A stretch of 64,000 nucleotides of DNA from Levilinea saccharolytica (lineage in GTDB: Bacteria; Chloroflexota; Anaerolineae; Anaerolineales; Anaerolineaceae): positions 1 to 64,000 of the forward strand of contig NZ_LGCM01000003.1 of assembly GCF_001306035.1 (NCBI RefSeq). Direction: 5' to 3'. The translations under genes and the position numbers were made by a program. Position 1 is the stretch's first letter; each line of letters starts with the position of its first letter. The notes below the pieces were generated by a model. That model saw only the letters and a program-made list of their open reading frames with translations. It did no database searches and was not told the DNA's origin. Shown piece by piece: positions 8,557 to 17,936 of this stretch.

Positions 8557-9588
8557 TCAGTAGCGCAGACTCAGGTCGTAACGGTTGAGCAGAGGCTGGT
8601 TGTTGAGATAGCGGATGAGATTATCGGAGAAAAGCTCCACAGCGCGTTCGGGGTAATGCGGGCTGATGCCGGCGATGTGCGGCGACATGAGCACATTGGG
8701 CATGCGCCACAGCGGGCTGGTGGAGGGCAGCGGCTCTTCGGGGAAGACATCCAGCGCGGCCCCGGCCAGGCGGTTTTCCTGCAGGGCCTCGATCAGCACG
8801 TCGTGCTGCACCACGCCGCCCCGCCCGATATCCACCAGGTAGGCGCTGGGTTTCATGGCGCGCAGCTCTTTTTCGCCGATCAGCCCGCGGGTGTTCTGAT
8901 TCAGGGGCAGGGTGATGACGACGAAATCGCACAGCTTGATCATGTGCGTGATGGCTTCGATGGGATAGAGCCGGTCGAAGTATTCACCGTTGGGGTCGCC
9001 CAGGCCAGGCAGGTGGTAGCCGCTGTCTTCGGGGTGGCGCACATCGCGCTTGGCGGCCAGCACCGTGGCCTGGAAAGACTTGAGCAGCCGGGCGGTCTCG
9101 CGGGCGATACTGCCGTAGCCCACCAGACCCACGGTGGCGTGGTGCAGTTCCACGGGGCTGAAGCGGTCCCAGCGGTCGCGGTCGCGCGGCCATTCGGCCT
9201 TGATCTGATTCTGGATCAGGCTGGGCATGCGGTGGCCGAGGGCCAGCAGCATCATGATCACATATTCGGAGGTCTGCAGGGCGTTCGCGCCGCTGAGGGT
9301 GGTGACCAGCAGGTCGGGTTTTTGCAGCAGGGGCGAGTCGATGGCAAAATCAATGCCGGCGTAGTGAAACTGCACCCAGCGCAAGTTGGGGGCGCTTTGG
9401 GGGTCAGGCAGCACGGAATCAGTGTAGAGCACCTCGCAGCGCTCCCAAAGATCATTGGGAATCTCTTCGGCGCGGCGGGCGTGGTGGTGGGTGATGTGCA
9501 GGCGCGGCGAAAGTTCGCGCAGCTCATCCATCAGCGCGTCCGAAAAACGGTTGGTGATCAGAACTTCAATGGGCGACGAATCACTCAT
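8557..9588 (-). CDS. D-2-hydroxyacid dehydrogenase, NAD-binding
   Basis: A 343-residue NAD(H)-dependent oxidoreductase interconverting 2-oxo acids and D-2-hydroxy acids. The nucleotide-binding motif GLVGYGSIARE is in the centre, and the catalytic Arg (DIGRGG), Glu (FPEEPLP) and His (SPHIAG) are present in the correct order, so it should be active. Residue choice for the substrate cannot be read. Its ATG overlaps the stop of the CoA-transferase beta subunit by 4 bp (ATGA), a strong sign of coupling. In this context the likely substrate is a small dicarboxylic oxo acid such as 2-oxoglutarate, but that is inference. Confidence 0.88.
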   Translation of the reverse strand: MSDSSPIEVLITNRFSDALMDELRELSPRLHITHHHARRAEEIPNDLWERCEVLYTDSVLPDPQSAPNLRWVQFHYAGIDFAIDSPLLQKPDLLVTTLSGANALQTSEYVIMMLLALGHRMPSLIQNQIKAEWPRDRDRWDRFSPVELHHATVGLVGYGSIARETARLLKSFQATVLAAKRDVRHPEDSGYHLPGLGDPNGEYFDRLYPIEAITHMIKLCDFVVITLPLNQNTRGLIGEKELRAMKPSAYLVDIGRGGVVQHDVLIEALQENRLAGAALDVFPEEPLPSTSPLWRMPNVLMSPHIAGISPHYPERAVELFSDNLIRYLNNQPLLNRYDLSLRY

Positions 9589-10343
9589 TTGAGATAGATC
9601 CGGTCAGGGTCCAATTCATCCCGCAGGATGCGCAGTTCTTCGGTGGTGGGGGGTTCGGTCAGACGCAGTTGGGAAGCGGCCTTTAACGGCCAGCCCGTAT
9701 TCTCCTGAGCCTGTTCCAGCGTGCAGCCGGGGTGCAGGGCGGTGAGGATCATCTCGCCGCTGTCGTCGGGTTCCAGGATGCCCAGGTTGGTGACCACAGC
9801 CTGAGGCCCGCCTCCGCGCAGCCCGGCGGCCTGTCGCTCGCCGTTCCCGTTCAGGAAGCCGGCCGAGGTGACAAAATCCACTTTTTCGGGGAAGCGGCGT
9901 TTCTGGTGGGGGGTCATGATGTAGCAGCGGTTAGCCCAGGCGGCAATTTCCTGCGAGCCACCCGACCCGGGCAGGCGCACTTTGGGATGGTCATAGGGGC
10001 CGATGACGGTAGCGTTGATGTTGCCGTAGCGGTCAATCTGCGCGCCGCCCAGGAAGCCAACATCCACGTTGCCGCGCTGCAGGTAGAGGGTGAAGACGTC
10101 GTACATGCTGCACACCAGCGACGCGCCGGAGACCAGGGTGGGGTCGCCAATGGACAGGGGTAGGCGGGCCGGGCGGGCGCCGATGACGCCGGCTTCGTAA
10201 ATCATCAGCAGGTTGGGCGCATGGGTGCGGCGCGCCAGGTTGCAGGCCAGATTGGGCTGGCCCACGCCCACGAACACCACGTCCCCATCGCGCAGCAGGC
10301 GGGCGGCATTGATAATCATCAGTTCTGAGGCGTTGTATTCCAT
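9585..10343 (-). CDS. CoA-transferase beta subunit, glutaconate CoA-transferase (GctB)-like
   Basis: A 252-residue subunit of a heteromeric class I CoA-transferase that moves CoA between acyl groups. Conserved blocks include GVGQPNLACNLA, YEAGVIGARPARLPLSIGDP and VGFLGGAQIDRYGNIN. Glu50 in YEAG sits where I expect the catalytic glutamate of GctB. That residue argues for a true transferase and against the related ring-cleaving hydrolase IpdB, which to my knowledge lacks it. It starts 1 bp after the stop of the alpha subunit (TGAAATG), so both are made in equal amounts. It overlaps the downstream dehydrogenase by 4 bp. Confidence 0.87.
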   Translation of the reverse strand: MEYNASELMIINAARLLRDGDVVFVGVGQPNLACNLARRTHAPNLLMIYEAGVIGARPARLPLSIGDPTLVSGASLVCSMYDVFTLYLQRGNVDVGFLGGAQIDRYGNINATVIGPYDHPKVRLPGSGGSQEIAAWANRCYIMTPHQKRRFPEKVDFVTSAGFLNGNGERQAAGLRGGGPQAVVTNLGILEPDDSGEMILTALHPGCTLEQAQENTGWPLKAASQLRLTEPPTTEELRILRDELDPDRIYLK

Positions 10344-10344
10344 T

Positions 10345-11247
10345 TCAGTACGCTCCGTAGTTGACAGGGCTGCTCAGGTTGGGGGTCACGCGCAGACGTT
10401 CGTGCGTTTCCGCGCCCAGTTTCTGCCAGTATTCGGCGCGGTCCTGAACGCCGTACACCCATTCATCCAGCCAGGCGCGCACGGCCTCGGGGGATTCGCT
10501 GATTTGATCCCAGGACAGATAAAAAGCATTGTCGCGGTCGTAGTAACCCTGGGTGTAGGAGGGGTGCGAGGCGAACGGCACTTCGCAAACGGCGTCCACG
10601 ATGAAACCGGGGATCATGGAGCGGTTGGGGTCGGAGCGGATGACCTCTTCATCCACCAGTTCTTCGGCGGTGAGGATGACATGGCGGGCGGCGAAGGCGG
10701 CTTCTTTCTGCTCGCCCAGGATGCCCCAGATGTGGGCATTGCCGCTGCGGTCGGCGCGCTGGACGTGGACGATAGCCACGTCGGGGTTGAGGGCCGGAAC
10801 CACCACCACTTCTTCACCGCTGTAGGGGTCGGTGACGCGGCGGATATTGGGGTTGGCCTTTTCCAAATCGGCGGCGCCGGTCTGCTTCATGGGCAGGAAG
10901 GGCAGCCCGCTGGCCCCGGCGGAAAGGCGGGTGATCATGCCGAAATGGGAATACTCTTCCCATTCCAGGCGGCCGGCTTCCAGCTCGGAGCGCACAATGC
11001 GCAGCGAGCCGACACCCGGGTTGCCCATATAGGAGAAGATCACCTTGCGCGCGCAGCCCGCCGCGACCATTTGGTCGTAGATCAGATCGGGGGTGGCGCG
11101 GGCCAGAGTGAGGTTTTTGCGGCCCTGGCGGATTATTTCATGCCCGGCGGCAAAGGGGATCAGATGCGTAAACCCGGCGGCATAGAGCGTGTCGCCGTCT
11201 TTCACGTAGCTGGCAACGGCTTCTTTTAATGAGCAGACTTTGGACAT
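10345..11247 (-). CDS. CoA-transferase alpha subunit, glutaconate CoA-transferase (GctA)-like
   Basis: The 300-residue partner of the beta subunit just downstream. It has the family's N-terminal glycine loop (DTLYAAGFTHLIPFAAGHEI) and the central LPFLPMKQTGAADLEK and NPDVAIVHVQRADRSGNAHI blocks. The start MSKVCSLKEAV at 11247 fits the family. The frame stays open for 58 more codons upstream, but that lysine/arginine-rich stretch runs over the preceding small gene and looks non-coding. No Shine-Dalgarno is visible, so translation may depend on coupling with the preceding gene, which ends 7 bp upstream. Confidence 0.87.
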   Translation of the reverse strand: MSKVCSLKEAVASYVKDGDTLYAAGFTHLIPFAAGHEIIRQGRKNLTLARATPDLIYDQMVAAGCARKVIFSYMGNPGVGSLRIVRSELEAGRLEWEEYSHFGMITRLSAGASGLPFLPMKQTGAADLEKANPNIRRVTDPYSGEEVVVVPALNPDVAIVHVQRADRSGNAHIWGILGEQKEAAFAARHVILTAEELVDEEVIRSDPNRSMIPGFIVDAVCEVPFASHPSYTQGYYDRDNAFYLSWDQISESPEAVRAWLDEWVYGVQDRAEYWQKLGAETHERLRVTPNLSSPVNYGAY

Positions 11248-11254
11248 AGGCTTT

Positions 11255-11554
11255 TTATTTTGGGCGCGACTCAGAGGGCGGTTCCGATTTCTGTTCTCTT
11301 TTGTCTTTTTTGTCTTTGCCCTTCTTCTCCTTTTTAGGTTTGGGCTTCCGTTTAAAGATACCGAATCGACCGCTGGCCGGAGGCGCGGGATTCGGATTTT
11401 TCCAGAATAAATAGATGCCAACCAGCAAAATCAACGTACCAGCCGCCAGCAGACCAATTTCAGGCGCGGCGGCGATGTCGGACAGAATAAACAGACCAAT
11501 GAGTGCGATGCCCAGCAGAATGAGAAATACGCCAATGCGGTTGCCAAGGGTCAT
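11255..11554 (-). CDS. Small membrane protein with lysine-rich cytosolic tail
   Basis: An unrecognised 99-residue protein: two hydrophobic helices (about 4-24 and 31-52) and then a highly charged tail from about residue 66, containing a KPKPKKEKKGKDKKDKREQK run. By the positive-inside rule the tail is cytosolic. It sits in the ALDH/CoA-transferase operon, 71 bp after the ALDH stop and 7 bp before the CoA-transferase start. The frame continues upstream to 11752, but that part is antisense-like and overlaps the ALDH. No RBS is obvious. A membrane tether or a housekeeping protein by chance in the operon are both possible. Confidence 0.6.
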   Translation of the reverse strand: MTLGNRIGVFLILLGIALIGLFILSDIAAAPEIGLLAAGTLILLVGIYLFWKNPNPAPPASGRFGIFKRKPKPKKEKKGKDKKDKREQKSEPPSESRPK

Positions 11555-11625
11555 GAGGAGACCTGGAGGGGGCGGCGGCAGCCCGCCCAAACGCCGCGGA
11601 GGGCTGCCGCCGGTGGAGGATCCGG

Positions 11626-13209
11626 TTAGATTTTGCGCACCAGGGTGCGGATTTGTTCGTGCATGTAGAGCTGCACGTAGTGCAGACCGCCTGCATTTTT
11701 GCCGGAGGAGCCAGAGCCTTTCCAGCCGCCGAAGGGTTGGAAGCCCGGCCATGCGCCGGTGGTGGCCCCTTGCGGACGGTTGGCGTAGGTTACGCCAGCT
11801 TCAATATGGTCGAAAAACCACTCGACCTCATCCGGCGCGCCGTAGAAGCCCGCCGTCAGGCCGTAATCCACGTCGTTGGCCATGCGCATGGCTTCTTCGC
11901 GGTCTTTGAACTTGGCCACGGTGGTGATGGGAACGAACATTTCCTGTTTCCACAGGGGGTGATCCAGGGGCAGTTCGGCCAGGGTGGGGGCGCAGAAGTA
12001 GCCCTTGTCATATTCGCCGCCGGTGAGGACTTTGCCGCCGGTCAGGAAGTGCCCGGCTGCGGCAATTTGGCCGGTGAAGTTCTGGAAATCGCGGTAGGAG
12101 GATTTGTTCACCACCGGGCCCAGGTATACGCTGCGCGAGGTGGGGTCGCCGACGACCAGCTTGTTGGTCAGCTCCACCAGGCGGGGAACCAGGCTGTCGT
12201 AGACCGATTCGTGAATGTACACGCGCGAATTGGCCGAGCATTTTTGACCCTGAAGGCCGAAGGCTGAACGCACGATGCCGATGGCAGCGGCTTCCAGGTC
12301 AGCATGTTGGGTGACGATGGTGGGGTTTTTTCCGCCCAGTTCCAAAATGGCAGGGCGCACCCAGCGACCGCTGCCGAAATCGCGGTAGATGCGCATGCCA
12401 ACGTCAAACGAGCCGGTGAAGGTGACGCCGGCTACGTCGGGGTGCTCGATGAGCGCCTGGCCCAGGGTGCTGCCGGGGCCGGTGACGTAATTGAATACGC
12501 CGTCGGGGACGCCGGCGTCGCGCAGACATTCGGCAATCAGACGCGCCGTCCAGGGGGTGTCGGTGGCGGGCTTCATCACCACCGTGTTGCCAGCCACCAG
12601 GGCTGCGCCGGTGGGGCCGCCGGTGAGGGCGCAGGGGAAGTTGAAGGGGCTGATGACCAGCCAGACGCCGTAGGGACGCAGGACGGAAAAGTTGGTGGAT
12701 AGATAGCCGGTGAGCGGGTCGCGGCCCATTTCTTTGACGAAGCCCTGGTTGGCTTCCATCTGGTCGCAGGCGTAGCGGAACAGGTCGGCGGTTTCGGCGG
12801 CGTCGCCGAGGGCTTCCATGCGGTTTTTGCCGACTTCCAGAGCCAGAACAACACCGAATTCAAAAATACGCTGGTCTATCAGGCTGGCGGCTTTGCGCAC
12901 CAGGGCCACGCGCTCCTGCCAGGGGGTGCGGCTCCATTGAGGGAAGGCCTTTTTGGCCGCCGTGACAGCGTCCTGAGCATCCTGGATGGTGCCTTTTTGG
13001 AAAATGCCCAGCACCAGGTCGGTGTTGGCGGGCGAGCGGTTCTCAAATTTTTCAGCGGATTTGCGTTCTTCACCGGCAATGATCATGGCGTGTTCTTGAC
13101 CCAGATGAGTCTTCATGCGCGCCAGGGTCTCATCAAATTGGGTGTGCAGCTCTTCGGGCGGGTTAAACATAGTCCCGTATGTGAGTTTGAATCCAGTATC
13201 AGCAGCCAT
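11626..13209 (-). CDS. Aldehyde dehydrogenase, 1-pyrroline-5-carboxylate dehydrogenase (RocA/PruA)-like
   Basis: A 527-residue NAD-dependent aldehyde dehydrogenase with Asn190 (SPFN), general base Glu290 (LELGGKNP) and nucleophile Cys324 (GQKCSANSRVY). GQKCSA and the N-terminal extension of about 60 residues match the L-glutamate gamma-semialdehyde dehydrogenase branch, which makes glutamate from proline breakdown products. It heads the minus-strand operon with the CoA-transferase and hydroxyacid dehydrogenase. AGGAGG (13222-13217) stands seven bases before the ATG at 13209, deciding the start against a longer open frame. No proline dehydrogenase lies in the window. Confidence 0.85.
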   Translation of the reverse strand: MAADTGFKLTYGTMFNPPEELHTQFDETLARMKTHLGQEHAMIIAGEERKSAEKFENRSPANTDLVLGIFQKGTIQDAQDAVTAAKKAFPQWSRTPWQERVALVRKAASLIDQRIFEFGVVLALEVGKNRMEALGDAAETADLFRYACDQMEANQGFVKEMGRDPLTGYLSTNFSVLRPYGVWLVISPFNFPCALTGGPTGAALVAGNTVVMKPATDTPWTARLIAECLRDAGVPDGVFNYVTGPGSTLGQALIEHPDVAGVTFTGSFDVGMRIYRDFGSGRWVRPAILELGGKNPTIVTQHADLEAAAIGIVRSAFGLQGQKCSANSRVYIHESVYDSLVPRLVELTNKLVVGDPTSRSVYLGPVVNKSSYRDFQNFTGQIAAAGHFLTGGKVLTGGEYDKGYFCAPTLAELPLDHPLWKQEMFVPITTVAKFKDREEAMRMANDVDYGLTAGFYGAPDEVEWFFDHIEAGVTYANRPQGATTGAWPGFQPFGGWKGSGSSGKNAGGLHYVQLYMHEQIRTLVRKI

Positions 13210-13361
13210 ACACAAACCTCCTGAGGTTGGACTGTTCAGGCGGAGCCTGTTTTTTCGTACGTTTAGTATAGCCCAGGCGGTGGCGCGAGTCAAAGTCACA
13301 AATGGATGAAAGCGATATGTCACTTGTCAGAAGCCCGGCGCGAACTGGAAGGGCGCACGGG

Positions 13362-13390
13362 TTGCGCGCCCGACAAAGATTTGCTACACT
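13362..13390 (+). promoter_or_regulatory. Promoter for a leaderless transcript (DUF429 gene)
   Basis: TTGCGC (13362-13367), a 17-bp spacer and TACACT (13385-13390). The ATG at 13399 is eight bases after the -10 box, where transcription should begin, and there is no RBS. The mRNA is therefore predicted to be leaderless. Confidence 0.5.
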
Positions 13391-13398
13391 GATGGCAA

Positions 13399-14196
13399 AT
13401 GTCCAGCAATTTGACCACTTACCTGGGAATTACCATCGGCACCGGCCGCCAGTGGCTGACCTACGCGGCGCTGGACGACGACCGTGCCGTCTTGGCATTG
13501 GGCCAGGGCCCTTTGGAGGCGGTGTTAGCCTTTGCTGCCGGACAAAGCCGGGCGCTGGCGGCGGTGGACTGCGCGGCGCGGCCCAATTTGGGGCTGATGG
13601 ATCGGGCAGATGTGCGCACCCAGCTCAACCCCCCGCCAACCCCAGGGCGGTGGACGAACATGCGCGTAGCCGAATACCAGTTGGCCAATTTGGGCTTCGC
13701 GGCGCCGCGCACCCCGGGGGTGGATCAGGCGTCTTTGCCGCGGGTGAAACGCGGCTTTGGGCTGGTGCGGCAGTTGGAAGAGCTGGGGTATGTGCCCTAT
13801 CCGGCGGAGGAGCAGGCGCGGCAGTGGCTGGAAACGCCGGTGGAGGCGGTTTTTTGGGCCTGGCTGGGGGGCAAGCCCTACCCGGCGGGCACGCTGGAAA
13901 GCCGCTTGCAGCGCCAACTGGCCCTTTTTGAACAGGGGCTGCCCATCCCCGACCCGATGGATTTCTTTGAAGAGGTGACCCGCTACCGCCTGCTCAAGGG
14001 CGCGCTGCCGCTGAAACAGATTTACGCGGCGGGGGAGTGCAGCGCTTTGGCGGCGGCTCAGATGGCCTGGCTGGCGGATCATGAGCCTGACGCGGTGATG
14101 CGCCTGGGCGACGCGCGTGAGGGGGAAATAGTCTTGCCGGTGGTGACGCGCCGCGCCGAAGAAGTTGTACACCCTTTCCAAAAATCGCTGGATTAA
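13399..14196 (+). CDS. DUF429 family protein (predicted RNase H-like fold)
   Basis: A 265-residue protein with the DUF429 pattern: an N-terminal GITIGTGRQWLTYAAL strand, a central acidic VDCAARPNLGL block with the following DRADVRTQLN, and NMRVAEYQLANLGFAAPRTP. DUF429 proteins are predicted nuclease-like enzymes of unknown role; the acidic residues here fit but do not prove activity. It lies alone between a divergent ALDH operon and the UbiA gene, and its ATG lies where its own promoter should start transcription. Confidence 0.7.
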   Translation: MSSNLTTYLGITIGTGRQWLTYAALDDDRAVLALGQGPLEAVLAFAAGQSRALAAVDCAARPNLGLMDRADVRTQLNPPPTPGRWTNMRVAEYQLANLGFAAPRTPGVDQASLPRVKRGFGLVRQLEELGYVPYPAEEQARQWLETPVEAVFWAWLGGKPYPAGTLESRLQRQLALFEQGLPIPDPMDFFEEVTRYRLLKGALPLKQIYAAGECSALAAAQMAWLADHEPDAVMRLGDAREGEIVLPVVTRRAEEVVHPFQKSLD

Positions 14197-14210
14197 TCCC
14201 TGAAACGGAT

Positions 14211-14216
14211 TATAAT
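14211..14216 (+). promoter_or_regulatory. -10 box for the UbiA gene
   Basis: TATAAT directly after the DUF429 stop, 73 bp before the UbiA ATG. A weak CTGGAT at 14188-14193 gives a 17-bp spacer. Confidence 0.4.
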
Positions 14217-14288
14217 AGACAAAAATTATCCGATTTGTCGGCAGCGCCTGCCTGAGGCGGACGGCTGGCGAATGAAAGGGGTTCATCG

Positions 14289-15278
14289 ATGAATGTGAAT
14301 ATGTGGGTGCGGGCGCTGCGGGTCATTCCGCGCATCAGCCCAGAAGAATGGCGTAAGCTGGATGTGATTTCGCGCTGGCTGGTTTCCACACGCGCGGCGG
14401 TGCTGATCATGACCTTCATCTCGGCGGCGGTGGCCGGTCTGCTGGCGGCCCGGGCGGGGATGTTCAGCCTGTGGCATTGGGCGCTGCTGGCGGTGGGGCT
14501 GATCTTTGCGCACGCCACCAACAATCTGCTCAACGATCTGACCGATTTTGAGCGCGGGGTGGACAAGGACAATTATTTCCGCACACAGTACGGCCCGCAG
14601 CCGCTGGAGGCGGGCCTGATGACGCGCAAGGAACTGCTGGTGTATGCGGCGGTGACCGGCGCCATCGCCCTGGCGGCGGGGCTGCCGCTGGTGTTGGAAC
14701 GCGGGCCTTTGGCCTGGGGGCTGCTGGCAGCGGGGGCTTTCTTCGTGCTGTTTTACACCTGGCCGCTCAAGTACATTGGGTTGGGTGAGGTGGCGGTCAT
14801 TTTGGTGTGGGGGCCGTTGATGATTGGCGGCGGCTATTTTGTGATCACCGGCCAATGGGATTGGCAGGTGGCGCTGCTGAGCCTGCCCTACGCCCTGGGG
14901 GCCACCACGGTGATTTTTGGCAAGCACATTGACAAGCTCAAGGAAGACCGCGCCCGCCGCATTTACACCCTGCCGGTTCTATTGGGGGAGAAGGCGGCGC
15001 GCCTTACCGCGGTGGGGATGATCGTTCTCATGTACGCCCTGGTGGTGTTTGCGGTGGTGCGCGGTGATTTCTCTCCGTGGATGCTGGTGACCCTGGCAGG
15101 GCTGGCCTATGCCCCACGGCCGGTGGGCATGCTGCTGCGGGCTAAGCCCGCCGAGCGCCCCGCGGATTACAGCGCGGAGATTTGGCCGCTGTGGTATGTG
15201 GCCGGGGCTTTTTATCACAACCGCGGCTTTGGCATGTTCTTCTTATTGGGATTGGTGCTGCAATTCTTCTTGGGATAG
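14289..15278 (+). CDS. UbiA-family prenyltransferase (MenA-like)
   Basis: A 329-residue integral membrane enzyme with about eight or nine helices that attaches an isoprenoid chain to an aromatic or other acceptor. The first Asp-rich motif is NDLTDFERGVD (82-92) and the second is KHIDKLKED (about 214-222), both intact. The pattern most resembles 1,4-dihydroxy-2-naphthoate octaprenyltransferase (menaquinone synthesis), but no men gene is adjacent, so the acceptor is unproven. GAAAGGGG (14274-14281) stands seven bases before the ATG. A strong terminator follows. Confidence 0.8.
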   Translation: MNVNMWVRALRVIPRISPEEWRKLDVISRWLVSTRAAVLIMTFISAAVAGLLAARAGMFSLWHWALLAVGLIFAHATNNLLNDLTDFERGVDKDNYFRTQYGPQPLEAGLMTRKELLVYAAVTGAIALAAGLPLVLERGPLAWGLLAAGAFFVLFYTWPLKYIGLGEVAVILVWGPLMIGGGYFVITGQWDWQVALLSLPYALGATTVIFGKHIDKLKEDRARRIYTLPVLLGEKAARLTAVGMIVLMYALVVFAVVRGDFSPWMLVTLAGLAYAPRPVGMLLRAKPAERPADYSAEIWPLWYVAGAFYHNRGFGMFFLLGLVLQFFLG

Positions 15279-15300
15279 GATGGGTTCGCGCTTGACCATG

Positions 15301-15336
15301 CCGCCCTGGAGGTCTAACCTCCAGGGCGGCTTTGGT
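15301..15336 (+). terminator. Intrinsic terminator between ubiA-like gene and gyrA
   Basis: A perfect 13-bp stem (15301-15313 with 15317-15329) with a three-base loop, followed by CTTTGGTTT. It ends the UbiA transcript; on the minus strand no T-run follows, though the hairpin may also slow gyrA transcription. Confidence 0.75.
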
Positions 15337-17805
15337 TTAAGCTTCAGGGGTTTCTTCGGGGGCCATGCGCGCCAGGGAAGCTACGGCATCGCCCTCGGCG
15401 ACGTTGATGAGGTGCACGCCGCGGGTGGAGCGTCCGCTGGGACGGATGGAGGAAACTTTCAGGCGCAGGACCATGCCGGCGCTGGTGATGGCGGTGATTT
15501 CATCCACCTCCTGCACCACGCGCGCGGTGGCGATTTTGCCGATGGTCTTGAGGGATTTCTGGTCAATGGTGGTGACCCCGCCCGTGGCGCGGCCTTTGGT
15601 GGGGTAATCTTCCAGGGGGGTGCGCTTGCCGAATCCGTTTTCGGTGACCACCAACAGGTAACCGCCCGGCTCCACCACTTCCACCGCGGCCACATGGTCT
15701 TGAGCGCGCAGGCGCAGGCCGGTGACGCCCGCGGCCTGGCGGCCCATGGGGCGGATCTGGTTTTCGGTGATGCGCAGGGCCTGGCCAAAGGCGGTGACCA
15801 TCAGGACATCGTCTTCGCCGCTGGTCAGCCGCACCCAGCCCAGGGAGTCGCCTTCCTCTAAGTTGATGGCGATCAGGCCGGAGGGGCGCACATTGGCAAA
15901 TTCGGCCAGCGAAACGCGTTTCACGCGCCCGCGCTCGGTGGCCATGGTGCAGTAGGCGGCGGCGTCAAAGCCGGGCACAGCCACAGCCGCGGTGATGCGC
16001 TCGCTGCCGCTGAGGGGCAGCAGGTTGATCATGGGCGTGCCGCGGTCGGTGCGGCCAGCCTCGGGGATCTGATAGGCGCGCTGGGAATAGACTTTGCCGC
16101 GATCCGAGAAGAACAGGATGGTGTGCAGGGTGCGGGCGTGGAGCATGATGATGATTTCATCCTCGCCCTTCACGTTTTGCCCGGTGATGCCGCGACCGCC
16201 GCGTCCGCGGGTGCGGTAGGCGGAAGGCGGCACGCGCTTGATGTAGCCGAGCTGAGTGATGCTGATGAGAATGGGCTGGTCGGCCACCAGGTCTTCTTCA
16301 TCGAAGTACTCATTGGCTTCGGCAGCGATGCGCGTACGGCGGGCGTCGCCGTATTTTTTGCCCAGTTCTTCCAGATCTTCGCGGATGACTGCCAGGATTT
16401 TCTTGGGGTCTGCCAGCAGCTCTTCCAGATAGGCGATGCGGGCTTTGATTTCGCGCTGTTCGTCCTCGATCTTTTGCCGCTCCAGGGCGGCCAGACGGCG
16501 CAGCTGCAGGTCGAGGATGGCCTGGGCCTGGATTTCGGTGAGGGAGAAACGCACCATCAGCCGGTCGCGGGCCTGATCGGCATCGGGCGAGCGGCGGATG
16601 ATTTCGATGACTTCATCCAGATTGGCCAGGGCAATCAGCAGGCCGTCTAAGATGTGCGCGCGGTGGCGGGCCTTGGCCAGCTCAAATTCGGTGCGGCGGG
16701 TGATGACGGTCTGACGGTGGTCGAGGAAGATTTGAATGGCGCGCTTGAGCGACAGATGGCGCGGCTCTCCGTTGACCAGAGCCAGCATGTTGACCCCAAA
16801 GGTGGACTGCAGGGGGGTGTATTTATAGAGCTGGTTGAGCACTTTATGGGGTTCGGCCCCGCGCCGCAGCTCGATGACAATGCGCATGCCTTTGCGGTCG
16901 GATTCATCCCGCAGATCGCTGATGGCGTCAATGCGGCCCTCGCGCACCAGGTCGGCGATGCGTTCAATCAGGGTGGTTTTGTTGACCTGATAGGGGATTT
17001 CGGTGATGCGGATGACGAAGTGACCTTTATTCTCTTCGATTTCAGCTTGCCCGCGCATGACCAAACGGCCGCGGCCGGTGGAATAGGCGGCGTTGATGCC
17101 TTCGCGCCCCACGATGGTGCCGCCGGTGGGAAAATCGGGGCCGGGCAGGTAGCGGGCCAGGTCTTCGACGGTGATGTCGTCCAAATCGTCGTAATTGTCA
17201 ATCACGTAGGTCAGAGCGCTGACCAGCTCGGTGAGGTTGTGCGGAGGGATATTGGTGGCCATGCCCACGGCGATGCCGGAGGAGCCGTTGAGCAGCAGGT
17301 TGGGCAGGCGAGCAGGTAAGACGGTGGGTTCCTGCAGGGTTCCGTCAAAATTTTCGGTGAAGTCAATGGTGTTTTTATCAATATCGGCGAGGAGTTCCTC
17401 GGCCATGGCGCTGAGGCGGGCTTCGGTGTAGCGCATGGCGGCGGGGGAGTCGCCGTCGATGGAGCCGAAATTACCCTGGCCGTTCACCAGTAAATAGCGC
17501 ATGGAGAAGTCTTGGGCCATGCGGGCCATCGCGTCGTAGACGGCCATATCCCCATGCGGGTGGTATTTGCCGAGCACTTCGCCGACGATGCGGGCGGACT
17601 TTTTGAAGGCGCTGTTGGCGCGAATGCCCAGCTCGTGCATGGCAAAGAGAATGCGGCGGTGAACGGGCTTGAGGCCGTCGCGCGCATCCGGCAGGGCGCG
17701 CGAGACGATGACGCTCATGGCATAGTCCAGATAGGCCGAGCGCATCTGGCTGTCAATATCAACGGTGGTCATTTTTCCGTACAGGGATTCAGGGGCATCG
17801 CTCAT
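15337..17805 (-). CDS. gyrA: DNA gyrase subunit A
   Basis: The 822-residue breakage-rejoining subunit of DNA gyrase. The N-terminal topoisomerase IV domain has the active-site Tyr126 ([11 protein letters not shown]); the C-terminal beta-pinwheel holds six blades of the [17 protein letters not shown] type and a GyrA-box variant (TRGRGGRG). The GyrA box supports gyrase rather than ParC. In the quinolone region ([11 protein letters not shown]) the position of E. coli Ser83 is Met87, while the Asp87 equivalent is kept as Asp91. The start [10 protein letters not shown] at 17805 fits the family; an in-frame ATG at 17850 would add 15 unusual residues. A minus-strand TATAAT at 17897-17892 is the likely -10. 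gyrB is not adjacent. Confidence 0.96.
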   Translation of the reverse strand: MSDAPESLYGKMTTVDIDSQMRSAYLDYAMSVIVSRALPDARDGLKPVHRRILFAMHELGIRANSAFKKSARIVGEVLGKYHPHGDMAVYDAMARMAQDFSMRYLLVNGQGNFGSIDGDSPAAMRYTEARLSAMAEELLADIDKNTIDFTENFDGTLQEPTVLPARLPNLLLNGSSGIAVGMATNIPPHNLTELVSALTYVIDNYDDLDDITVEDLARYLPGPDFPTGGTIVGREGINAAYSTGRGRLVMRGQAEIEENKGHFVIRITEIPYQVNKTTLIERIADLVREGRIDAISDLRDESDRKGMRIVIELRRGAEPHKVLNQLYKYTPLQSTFGVNMLALVNGEPRHLSLKRAIQIFLDHRQTVITRRTEFELAKARHRAHILDGLLIALANLDEVIEIIRRSPDADQARDRLMVRFSLTEIQAQAILDLQLRRLAALERQKIEDEQREIKARIAYLEELLADPKKILAVIREDLEELGKKYGDARRTRIAAEANEYFDEEDLVADQPILISITQLGYIKRVPPSAYRTRGRGGRGITGQNVKGEDEIIIMLHARTLHTILFFSDRGKVYSQRAYQIPEAGRTDRGTPMINLLPLSGSERITAAVAVPGFDAAAYCTMATERGRVKRVSLAEFANVRPSGLIAINLEEGDSLGWVRLTSGEDDVLMVTAFGQALRITENQIRPMGRQAAGVTGLRLRAQDHVAAVEVVEPGGYLLVVTENGFGKRTPLEDYPTKGRATGGVTTIDQKSLKTIGKIATARVVQEVDEITAITSAGMVLRLKVSSIRPSGRSTRGVHLINVAEGDAVASLARMAPEETPEA

Positions 17806-17891
17806 TTTTTGGCTTTCTACAGCCGCCCCCGGCTGCCCGAGAGCGTGCATGATCAGAATTGCGTTTACGCCGCGCTGGGCTTAACACCTTA

Positions 17892-17897
17892 ATTATA
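17892..17897 (-). promoter_or_regulatory. -10 box upstream of gyrA
   Basis: Minus-strand TATAAT in GGTATAATTAAGG, giving a leader of about 80 nt before the ATG at 17805. No good -35 is seen. Confidence 0.4.
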
Positions 17898-17936
17898 CCC
17901 TGAAATGGGGGGATGTGCGCTTGCCAGGATGGGCGG

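Noticed and set aside
8538-8557. GGTTCGAACC, resembling a tRNA T-arm
   Set aside because: No acceptor, D or anticodon stem can be drawn around it; it lies between a stop codon and a terminator.
9585-11247. IpdAB ring-cleaving hydrolase instead of CoA-transferase
   Set aside because: The beta subunit keeps the Glu of the YEAG motif expected for CoA transfer, and no steroid degradation gene is near.
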